Source: Sphingomonadales bacterium (GTDB lineage: Bacteria; Pseudomonadota; Alphaproteobacteria; Sphingomonadales; Sphingomonadaceae). Taken from it: a stretch of DNA of 64,000 bases. This document shows positions 32,440 through 40,841 of the stretch, in pieces; position 1 is the stretch's first letter; each line of letters starts with the position of its first letter. Under the pieces are notes generated by a model. The model was given only the letters and a program-made list of their open reading frames with translations, made no database searches and had not been told where the DNA came from. Where the stretch lies: assembly GCA_006226685.1 (NCBI GenBank), contig SBGG01000067.1, forward strand, positions 1 through 64,000, given 5' to 3'. The position numbers and the translations under genes are program-made.

Positions 32440-33564
32440 ATGGATCAGGCCGCCAACATATTCCGGCTGGGGATCAAGGAACTGCGCAGCCTGTGGCGCG
32501 ACCCGATGATGCTGTTCCTCATCGTCTTTTCCTTCACGCTCAACATCTACATCTCCGCAACCGGCGTGCCGGAAACGCTGCACAAGGCCCCCATCGCGAT
32601 TATCGACGAGGATCAGTCTCCGCTCTCCGATCGCATCAGCAGCGCCTTTTACCCGCCGCATTTCACGCCCCCCTTCATGATCGGGCTGAACGATGTCGAT
32701 CGGGGCATGGATTCGGGCGACTATACGTTCGCGCTCGACATACCGCCCGATTTTCAGCGGGATGTGCTGGCCGGGCGACAGCCCGTGGTCCAGCTCAACA
32801 TCGACGCGACACGCATGAGCCAGGCCTTCACCGGCGGCGGCTATATTCAGCAGATCGTGCAGGGGCAGGTGGCCGAATTCATGCAGGGCACGCGCCAGGC
32901 TGCGGAGTCGCCGGTCGGCCTTGCCCTGCGCGCACGGTTCAACCCGACCCTGACACAGAGCTGGTTCGGCGCACTGATGGAGATCATCGACAATATCACG
33001 CTGCTCTCCATCGTGCTGACCGGAGCGGCCCTGATCCGCGAACGGGAGCATGGCACGGTCGAGCATCTTCTGGTGATGCCGGTGACGCCGTTCGAAATCA
33101 TGGCGAGCAAGGTCTGGGCAATGGGGCTGGTCGTGCTGGTGGCGTGCGGGCTGTCGCTTGAACTCGTCGTGCGCGGCGCGTTGCGGGTGCCGATCGAAGG
33201 GTCGGTCCCCCTGTTCCTCGCAGGCACCGCGCTGCACCTGTTCGCAACCACCTCCATCGGCATTTTCATGGGCACCCTTGCGCGATCCATGCCGCAATTC
33301 GGCCTGTTGCTGATGCTGGTCCTGCTGCCGTTACAGATGTTGTCGGGAGGCGTGACGCCGCGGGAAAGCATGCCCACATTCGTTCAGGTCATCATGTCCG
33401 CCGCCCCGACCACCCACTTCGTGCGCCTGTCGCAAGCGATCCTGTATCGCGGCGCCGGTTTTGACGTGGTGTGGCCCCAGTTCCTTGCCATCGCCCTGAT
33501 CGGAGCCCTGTTCTTCGCCGTCGCCCTGTCGCGTTTCCGCAAGGCGATCGGGACAATGGCCTAG
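32440..33564 (+). CDS. ABC-2 type transporter permease (YhhJ/YbhR-like)
   Basis: GIKELRSLWRDPMMLFLIVFSFTLNIYISATGVPETL, EREHGTVEHLLVMPVTPFEIMASK, LPLQMLSGGVTPRESMP. Confidence 0.92.
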   Translation: MDQAANIFRLGIKELRSLWRDPMMLFLIVFSFTLNIYISATGVPETLHKAPIAIIDEDQSPLSDRISSAFYPPHFTPPFMIGLNDVDRGMDSGDYTFALDIPPDFQRDVLAGRQPVVQLNIDATRMSQAFTGGGYIQQIVQGQVAEFMQGTRQAAESPVGLALRARFNPTLTQSWFGALMEIIDNITLLSIVLTGAALIREREHGTVEHLLVMPVTPFEIMASKVWAMGLVVLVACGLSLELVVRGALRVPIEGSVPLFLAGTALHLFATTSIGIFMGTLARSMPQFGLLLMLVLLPLQMLSGGVTPRESMPTFVQVIMSAAPTTHFVRLSQAILYRGAGFDVVWPQFLAIALIGALFFAVALSRFRKAIGTMA

Positions 33565-33766
33565 AACTTTTGCGAACAAGCCCAATTATCGCTCCAGCCG
33601 CGACAAATCGCCAGGCAGCTTCGCGTGCCAAAGCGGACGTTCGGCGGATCATCGAGCACACCAGAAACTGCCATTCATTCAGTTGAGAGCGATCAGTCCC
33701 TGCTCGACTCAATCGAATTGACTTAGCGCGAGCGACAATTGATTGTTACATTGGGAAGGAAACACA

Positions 33767-34555
33767 ATGCCGGTCAGCAGGCCATTCCATCGCAATGTCC
33801 GGGGTATGAAGCAGGGAACAAATTCCGACTATAGCGGCTGGGCCTATATTCAGGACTGCGAATATGCCGAAAATCCTGCACACTACACGCGGGCGCTGCT
33901 CCTCATCCTCGACGATCTCCGTTCCATCTTCGAGTATGTCGAGCCATCCGATGAGGGAAGGACAGCCTTTTCCTATCGCATTCATGCCCTTCTAATGCGG
34001 ACATGCATTGAGATAGAGGCGAATTTCAAGGCAATATTCGAAGCGAACACCTTCTCGCGTCCGACGAACCGGCTCACTATGCGCGATTTCCGTAAGATCG
34101 ACGTGACGCACCACCTGTCATCATACGAAGCGATGCTGCCAATGTGGAACGGAGTTTCCCCGGCGATCAGGCCGTTTGAGCCTTGGCAGAGCCTACGGGG
34201 GCAATCGGTTCCACAGGGCGTCCCGCTTACTTGGTATCAAGCTTATAATGCAAGCAAGCACAGCCGCCAGCAGGCGTTCAAACAGGCGAATCTTTGGACA
34301 TTGATAGAGGCGGTGGCTGGCCTCATCATTCTCGTGACGGCTCAATTCAAAACTGTGACATTCGATGCTGGCCCCAATTATATTACCATGGGTAGTGGGA
34401 CCTACCATCCACATCAACACTCGATCGGGGGCCTCTTTCGAATTCGATATCCCGATGATTGGTCCGATGCGGAAATCTACGCTTTTAACTGGTCCGATTT
34501 GCAAGACAAATCCGATAGGTTCGACAAAATCGATTACGATGCGATCCTCGCTTAG
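33767..34555 (+). CDS. Hypothetical protein in a lower-GC block
   Basis: ORF opening at TTG 33743, with ATG at 33767 preceded by an aagga RBS. No family recognised; AT-richer codon usage than its neighbours. Confidence 0.65.
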   Translation: MPVSRPFHRNVRGMKQGTNSDYSGWAYIQDCEYAENPAHYTRALLLILDDLRSIFEYVEPSDEGRTAFSYRIHALLMRTCIEIEANFKAIFEANTFSRPTNRLTMRDFRKIDVTHHLSSYEAMLPMWNGVSPAIRPFEPWQSLRGQSVPQGVPLTWYQAYNASKHSRQQAFKQANLWTLIEAVAGLIILVTAQFKTVTFDAGPNYITMGSGTYHPHQHSIGGLFRIRYPDDWSDAEIYAFNWSDLQDKSDRFDKIDYDAILA

Positions 34556-34937
34556 CTTTGTTTTGTTTGAATGGCGCCCATCAGAGGGGCCGGTTGCATC
34601 GGGATGAGCGAACGTCCGTTCTTTTCATATTTTCCACTATAACCCGACATTCCACTCCCGGCCCAAAAGATAACATTGACGAGCAGGGCGCGAAGAGTAC
34701 CCCCACCCCATTCCAATCATTCCGTGGTCTTAGCGACGTGGACTGAAGCCTTTTCGCGACGGACAGATACATCCCACGGCCCGGATGGAAAAGCCCGGGA
34801 TCGGGGCCTGTCCCGGTCCTCCCGCAATGGTTGCGGTTTGCCCACGACGGCACTCGCCACCCATGCCGTTTATGCGCTACGGACCGCCCATAGTAAAGCG
34901 GCCCATCACCGGACCATGAGGGAAGAAGGAGAGACAA

Positions 34938-36212
34938 ATGAACGCTTCGACCGGCATGGGACAGGGGAATGGGCGGGTCTCGCCAGCCATATCCTCCTCT
35001 GTCTATGCGCTCTTCTTCCTGTTCGGCGGGCTGACCAGCCTGAACGACGTGCTGATCCCCAAGCTGAAAGGCGTTTTCGCGCTGAGCTATGGCGAGGCGA
35101 TGCTGGTCCAGTCGGCCTTTTTCATCGGCTATCTGCTCGTCTCCATTCCCGCCGGTTTTCTCGCCGCCCGGCTCGGCTATATGCGCGCGGCGGTGATCGG
35201 CCTGCTGACGATGGCGGCGGGCGCGCTGCTGTTCTGGCCCGCCGCGGAACTGGCGATATTCCCGGCCTTTCTCGGCGCGTTGTTCATCCTCGCGGCCGGG
35301 GTCACGATCGTGCAGGTGGTGGCCAATCCGCTGATCTCCATCCTCGGCACGCCCGCGACCGCACATAGCCGCCTCACCTTCGCGCAGGGGTTCAACTCGC
35401 TGGGGACGACGATCTTCCCCTATATCGGCGCGATCCTCATCCTCGGCGGCGCGGTCGCCATTGATGCCGGGACATTGTCGCCCGAGGCGCTGGCGGCGGA
35501 ACGGACCAAGGAAGCCGCGATCATCGGCCACAGCTATATCGGGCTGGCGCTGGTGCTGACGGTGATGGCGCTCGCCGTCTGGGCGATACGCCACCGGCTC
35601 GCCGATGATCGCAGCCCGGAGGCGACCAACCCGCTACGCTCGTTCGACCTGATGCGCCGCCCGCGCTTCGCCTTCGGCATGGCCTGCATCTTCCTCTATG
35701 TGGGGGCCGAAGTATCGATCGGCAGCCTGCTCACCAGCTACCTGATGCAGCCGGGCACCATGGCGCTTTCGGCCGAGGAAGCGGGCAAGCATCTGGTCTA
35801 TTATTGGGGCGGCGCGATGGTCGGGCGGTTCATCGGCGCGGCGATGTTGCGCCTGATCCCGCCGGGGCGGATGCTGGCGGGCGTAGCGCTGGGGGCATTG
35901 CTGCTGGTTACGCTGTCGGCGCAGACCGGCGACGACCTGTCCGGCTGGGCATTGCTGGCGGTCGGCCTGTGCAATGCGATCATGTTCCCGACCATCTTCG
36001 CGCTGGCGAGCGAAGGGCTGGGCACACGAGCGCCGGAAGGATCGGGGCTGATCTGCGTGGCGATCGTCGGCGGGGCCGTTCTTCCGCCACTGACCGGGCA
36101 TATCGCCGACCTTGCCGGGCTGGCGACGGCGCTGGCGGTGCCCGCCGCCGCCTATGCGGGAATCGCCGCCTATGGTTTCTACGCCCACCGCCCGGTCATC
36201 CCGACGGGGTAG
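34938..36212 (+). CDS. Sugar MFS transporter, FucP-like
   Basis: 12-TM protein with SSVYALFFLFGGLTSLNDVLIPKLKGVF and VVANPLISILGTPATAHSRLTFAQGFNSLGTTIFPYIGAILILGG, typical of the FucP family. Confidence 0.9.
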   Translation: MNASTGMGQGNGRVSPAISSSVYALFFLFGGLTSLNDVLIPKLKGVFALSYGEAMLVQSAFFIGYLLVSIPAGFLAARLGYMRAAVIGLLTMAAGALLFWPAAELAIFPAFLGALFILAAGVTIVQVVANPLISILGTPATAHSRLTFAQGFNSLGTTIFPYIGAILILGGAVAIDAGTLSPEALAAERTKEAAIIGHSYIGLALVLTVMALAVWAIRHRLADDRSPEATNPLRSFDLMRRPRFAFGMACIFLYVGAEVSIGSLLTSYLMQPGTMALSAEEAGKHLVYYWGGAMVGRFIGAAMLRLIPPGRMLAGVALGALLLVTLSAQTGDDLSGWALLAVGLCNAIMFPTIFALASEGLGTRAPEGSGLICVAIVGGAVLPPLTGHIADLAGLATALAVPAAAYAGIAAYGFYAHRPVIPTG

Positions 36213-36213
36213 G

Positions 36214-38340
36214 TCAGCGGCGCGGGCCGGACGCGGAAGGCCCCGCCATCCCCGCCGTCAGAGCGCCGTGTTCCACCGTCGGCGCGCGCAGGGCGCGGCC
36301 GTTGATGCGCGTGATAACGCCCTGTGCAGCCTCGGCGTCGGACGGGCGCTCGATCATGATCGGCGGCGCATGGTCGCGATGCAGGGTCAGGCGCGTATAG
36401 GCGGGGCGGATCGCGACATAATGGGGATCGCCGGGCGTCAGCGGGTAAAGCCCCATCACCGCGAACACATACCAGGCCGACATCGCACCGGCGTCATCAT
36501 CCATACCATCGGCAAAACCCTGCGGCGCGAGCGCGAAGCTGCGCCCATGCCAGGGGGCCGGACGCTTGCCCGCATTGGTGTACCAATGGTCGATCGGGCG
36601 GGTGAGAATGCCGTGGACCAGCTTTCCGCTCTCCGCCGCATCACCGCGCCAGGCGGGCAGGAAGGGCGCCTGCATGTCCGGCTGATTGGTCATGTTGAAC
36701 AGGCCACGCGCAAAAAAGGCGTTCAGTTCCGCGTCGAACCGCGCCGCGCCCAGCGTTTCGACCAGCCAGGGCAGATCGAACACCGGCGCCCAGCGATATT
36801 GCCACAGCGTCCCCTGATAGAGGCCGCGCGCCTTCACCACATCGGCATCCTCGCCCAATGTCGCGAACACCTGCCGCCACATTGCGCGATAGGAAAGCGC
36901 CTGTTCGCGGAAGCGCCGCGCGGTTTCCGCCTCGCCCAGATCCCCGGCCAGTTCGGCGATCGCCCAGTCGTCATAGGCGGCCTCGATCTGCTCGTCCGGC
37001 GTCGCGCGAGCGAGCGTCGGGCTTTCGGCGATCATACCGCGGAGCGCCGCCTGCGCATCGGCACGGGAAAGCAGCCCCTTGCGAAAGAAATCCAGCAGGG
37101 CAACGCCACTATGCTCGGTGCGCACGGAGAGAAACGGCTCGGCCTGCGTCGCCCAGCGATGCTTGCCCTCACCATAAAGTTCGACCAGCGACCGGGCGAT
37201 GTCCGCCGCGCGATCAGGCGCGATCAATGCGAGTAGCGGCATCAGCGTGCGGTAATTGTCCCACATCGCCCAGCTCGTATAGCGTTGGTGGCCCGGAACG
37301 ACCCGTTTGATCGCGCCGTCGCTGCCGCGATAGCGCCCGTCCGGGTCGGCAATCGCAACCGGGGTCTGAAGGGTGCGGAACAGAGCAGTGACAAACAACG
37401 CGCGTTCATCCCGTGTCGCGCCATCGATGGAAATGCGGGACAGCGCCCCGTCCCATGCGGCCTGCGTAGCGCCCGCGACATCGCCGAAAGGGCGGTCGCC
37501 AGTTTCCCGTGCCAGCACATCGGCCGCGCCGTCCGCATCGACCGAGGAGAGGCCCGTGCGCAGTTCGACGACATCGCCCGCACGCACATCAAGGCGCAAC
37601 GTGGCAAGCCCCTTGTCATCGAAGGCCAGCGGCGCGGTCACCGGCCTGCCGTTGTGGAGCAGGCGCGAAGCGGTGAACAGGCGATAGGCGCCGACATCGC
37701 ACACCGTCCCGGCGCGCAGTTCGCCGCGCAGATCGGCGGCAGCGGTCGTAAGCCAGTGCGCGGAAATCCGTTTGGCATAGCCATGATTGGGATCGAGCTT
37801 CAGGATCACGCGCCCGGCATGGGGAAGGCGGAAACGGATGATCCCGGCCCCGCGCGTCGCCGTCAATTGCGCCTCGATCCCGTTGCCATAGGTCAGCCGG
37901 TAATAGCCCGCATGGGCGCGCTCGCCTGCCTTATCCATCGAGGCGAGGTCGGGCGCCCCTTCATATTCCAGCATCGCCAGCAGGTCGCCCCCCGCCCCGC
38001 CGCACCCGACGCCGACGCCGCGCGTATGCGAAAAGCCGCGCAGCAGGGTCGCCGCAAAATCATAGCCCGCATGATTGGCGGGCGCCGTGTCGGGGCCGAG
38101 CTGTACCATGCCGAAGGGCGCGACCGCCGCCGGACTCAACTGCCCGAAATCGGCCAGCGTGCCGACGAACGGATCGACCAGCCGCGCGGGGCTTGCGTCC
38201 TGCTGCGCGGCAACGGACACGACCGGGGTCGGCGCGACCGGATGATCCGCCGTCCCGGCGGATGCTGGCGACAGGGCGGATGCCGCCGACAGGGCGATCA
38301 GGACGGCGGCCATTGCGGAGCGGGGCATGGCCGGATTCAT
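36214..38340 (-). CDS. Glycoside hydrolase family 92 (putative alpha-mannosidase), exported
   Basis: Signal peptide; VDPFVGT..., GFSHTRGVGVGCGGAGGDLLAML, YTSWAMWDNYRTLMPLL, WYTNAGKRPAPWHG, QGFADGMDDDAGAMSAWYVFAVMGLYPLTPGDPHY: GH92 hallmarks. Confidence 0.93.
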   Translation of the reverse strand: MNPAMPRSAMAAVLIALSAASALSPASAGTADHPVAPTPVVSVAAQQDASPARLVDPFVGTLADFGQLSPAAVAPFGMVQLGPDTAPANHAGYDFAATLLRGFSHTRGVGVGCGGAGGDLLAMLEYEGAPDLASMDKAGERAHAGYYRLTYGNGIEAQLTATRGAGIIRFRLPHAGRVILKLDPNHGYAKRISAHWLTTAAADLRGELRAGTVCDVGAYRLFTASRLLHNGRPVTAPLAFDDKGLATLRLDVRAGDVVELRTGLSSVDADGAADVLARETGDRPFGDVAGATQAAWDGALSRISIDGATRDERALFVTALFRTLQTPVAIADPDGRYRGSDGAIKRVVPGHQRYTSWAMWDNYRTLMPLLALIAPDRAADIARSLVELYGEGKHRWATQAEPFLSVRTEHSGVALLDFFRKGLLSRADAQAALRGMIAESPTLARATPDEQIEAAYDDWAIAELAGDLGEAETARRFREQALSYRAMWRQVFATLGEDADVVKARGLYQGTLWQYRWAPVFDLPWLVETLGAARFDAELNAFFARGLFNMTNQPDMQAPFLPAWRGDAAESGKLVHGILTRPIDHWYTNAGKRPAPWHGRSFALAPQGFADGMDDDAGAMSAWYVFAVMGLYPLTPGDPHYVAIRPAYTRLTLHRDHAPPIMIERPSDAEAAQGVITRINGRALRAPTVEHGALTAGMAGPSASGPRR

Positions 38341-39620
38341 GGGTCGAGCGGGTCCATCGGATCGACATGGAAAGACAGCGCATCCGGGCGGAAGGTCAGC
38401 GACAGCGCATCCGGTCCCGGCCCGATCCGGCCGGGCAGATAACCCAGTTCCTGCTTGTTGCGATCGGCCAGTTCGGCGCCGCCAATATAGAGAATCGTCT
38501 CCGGCGTGGAGAGGATCAGCGCATCCTTGTCGTCCGGTATCGCCGTCATGAGGATCAGCCGGGAGACATTGCGGAGATTGGTCGTCGTGTGACGCGCATG
38601 CGGATCGATCAAGATACGGTCGGCCGGAACATCATAATGGCGGATCAGTTCCTCGCGCATCTCGACCGCCTCGTTGAAGCGGGTACGGCTGGGGTGGACC
38701 GCCCCGCCCGAAAGGATGATGACCGGTGCAAGCCCGCGATGGAAGCGATCGGCGGCAAGGCGCAGGCGCAAATGCCCCATCACCCCGGTGCGCGACACCG
38801 CATCCTCGGGACCATGACCGAACAGCAGTAGCGCGCTATAAGGATAATGCGTCCAGTCAATGCCTTTCAGCGCCTCGACGGTCGCCGCGTTGAGACCGCC
38901 CAGAAGCGGCCGGTGGCTCGCGGCATCATCGCGTTCATTGGTGATGAGCAGCGTCGTCGCATAGCGCAGGGCGGGATCGAAGAAGAGGTCGTCCGCCCGG
39001 TTCTGCGCGCGGGTGACCGCCTCCTGCGCGGCGAGGACATAGGCATAGTCGGGCTGCGCCGTATCGAAGATGATCGCGTCGATCTTCGGATAGCGCGGCG
39101 CTTCTCCCGCGGCGTAGACGCGCATCACATAGTTCATCCCCCGCGCGGCGTCGGCCCAGGCGGCAGCAATGAACGCCGGGTCTTCCAGCGCCTCATGCAG
39201 CGCAAAATGCCGCGAAGGACGCAGCTTTCCGGCAATGAGGGACCGGGCGAAACCGGGCTTGCCGGCAAGCGTGGACAGCGCCTTGCCGACAGTCGCGATG
39301 TCGGCCTCGGTCCAGAGCCAGGGATCGACGCGGCAGGACGGCAGGGCGGTACAGCCGGTCGCGGCGGCAACACGGTTCGCGCGATCGCGGACGAGGCCGG
39401 CCAGCGCCTTGTCCTTGCGCAGCGCCCCCGCCCAGACGGGATCGGCGCGCAGCGCGGCGAGCAGCGGGAACTCCAGCTCCGCCAGCGAAGAATCGAAACG
39501 GCTCGCGACGGCAGCCCCCTGAGAGGGAGCCGCCGGGGTCTCCACCCGGGCGACGGAGGGCTGCGGTAACAGCGCCGCCATCGCCGCGAACAGAACGGCG
39601 CGCAAAAGCATGACAGTCAT
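38337..39620 (-). CDS. YdcF/ElyC family (DUF218) protein, exported
   Basis: Signal peptide MTVMLLRAVLFAAMAALLPQPSVA; C-terminal LLFGHGPED...GLAPVIILSGGAVHPSRTRFNEAVEMREELIRHYDVPADRILIDPHARHTTTNLRN = DUF218. Confidence 0.85.
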   Translation of the reverse strand: MTVMLLRAVLFAAMAALLPQPSVARVETPAAPSQGAAVASRFDSSLAELEFPLLAALRADPVWAGALRKDKALAGLVRDRANRVAAATGCTALPSCRVDPWLWTEADIATVGKALSTLAGKPGFARSLIAGKLRPSRHFALHEALEDPAFIAAAWADAARGMNYVMRVYAAGEAPRYPKIDAIIFDTAQPDYAYVLAAQEAVTRAQNRADDLFFDPALRYATTLLITNERDDAASHRPLLGGLNAATVEALKGIDWTHYPYSALLLFGHGPEDAVSRTGVMGHLRLRLAADRFHRGLAPVIILSGGAVHPSRTRFNEAVEMREELIRHYDVPADRILIDPHARHTTTNLRNVSRLILMTAIPDDKDALILSTPETILYIGGAELADRNKQELGYLPGRIGPGPDALSLTFRPDALSFHVDPMDPLDP

Positions 39621-40840
39621 CGGGAAGATCCTTTGCTGGAACCCGGAACGCTCGCCGTCACCGGATTGGTGCGCCATCCTCCCGCAAAGGGCGAGAGATG
39701 ATAGCCATTGCCATGAACATTGGGCGCGGTGAGATAATCGGTCGAAATGATCTGCGCGCCACTTGCCAGCGTGGCGTCGCGACGGGACGGATCGTCGGAA
39801 CGCGCATCGCCGGTGTCGATATCGGCGCGCGAACGGACCATATAGCCCTGCCGCACCAGCGCCGGGATACGGTCGGGATCGGCAGTCGCATTGTCGACCA
39901 GCAGGAAGGCGGTGTGCGCCATGCCCGGCAGGCCCTGCACGAAGGCGACGCGTCCTTCCAGCGACGAACGACCCGCCATATAAGGATCGAACGCCTTCAG
40001 ATTGAGTCCCGGCACCAGATAGAGGAACAGGAACCGGCCCCGCACCTGCGACAGGCGCGGCCATGCCCCGGCGCGCGCGGCTTCTTCCAGCGTGTTGTGC
40101 GTACCGCGCAAATCATCCGGCGTGAACAGCCGTTCCTGGCCCAATATCGCCCGGATCGAAGCATCCACCTCGTCAAAGGCGGCGGCATCGAAGGGCGGTA
40201 CCTTCGCCGCGCCGGGCACGGCCTTGTCCAGCCCGCCAAATTTGGGTTCCAGCAGGATGAAGACCGGGCTGTGCCCCGGATTGGCATCCGACCATTGGCG
40301 CAGCAGCGTCAGACATTGGCGCAGACGCGGGCACTGGCTGCGGAAATCCATGTCGGCGACATGCTGCACCTTGATACCGGGCTTTTTCAGCTCCCCGGTA
40401 TAGATGGGGGCGAGGTCTGTAGCCCCCTTCGCGCGCAGTTCACGATAGGGAAGCGGGTCGGCATAAAGGCCGCCTTCGGGATCGGGATAGAGATCGAGTT
40501 CAAGGCTGCGCGCGCCCATGCGAAGCTGCGCCTCGATCGGCATCTGAACATAATCGAGCGTCTGCGCCGGATCGGTCAGGCCACTGGGATGCTCCTCCGC
40601 CAGCGCCTTTTTCTGACGCTCGTCGAGCCGGGCGGTCATGGCCGCGTAAAGGGCGCGGACGCGCGGCGCCATCAGCGCCATCGCGCGGGGGTCGGCGGGC
40701 AACGCATAGCTGTTATGCGTACCCACCACCTGAATTTCATTGAGGCGCGGATCGGCGGGAGCCTCCGCACCGGCGAGGGCCGCAGCCCCCGCCGCGCAAA
40801 GCGCGACGGGGACGGCGAGCAGGGACGTCAGGCGACGCAT
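39617..40840 (-). CDS. Phosphatidylinositol-specific phospholipase C-like protein (Ca2+-dependent SaPLC1-like), exported
   Basis: Signal peptide; NEIQVVGTHNSYALP (catalytic His context), LRMGARSLELDLYPDPEGG, SPVFILLEPKFGG. Confidence 0.82.
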   Translation of the reverse strand: MRRLTSLLAVPVALCAAGAAALAGAEAPADPRLNEIQVVGTHNSYALPADPRAMALMAPRVRALYAAMTARLDERQKKALAEEHPSGLTDPAQTLDYVQMPIEAQLRMGARSLELDLYPDPEGGLYADPLPYRELRAKGATDLAPIYTGELKKPGIKVQHVADMDFRSQCPRLRQCLTLLRQWSDANPGHSPVFILLEPKFGGLDKAVPGAAKVPPFDAAAFDEVDASIRAILGQERLFTPDDLRGTHNTLEEAARAGAWPRLSQVRGRFLFLYLVPGLNLKAFDPYMAGRSSLEGRVAFVQGLPGMAHTAFLLVDNATADPDRIPALVRQGYMVRSRADIDTGDARSDDPSRRDATLASGAQIISTDYLTAPNVHGNGYHLSPFAGGWRTNPVTASVPGSSKGSSR

Positions 40841-40841
40841 C

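Noticed and set aside
33565-34740. Lower-GC block as a prophage or integrative element
   Set aside because: No integrase, no tRNA attachment site, no flanking direct repeats seen; only one cargo-like gene.
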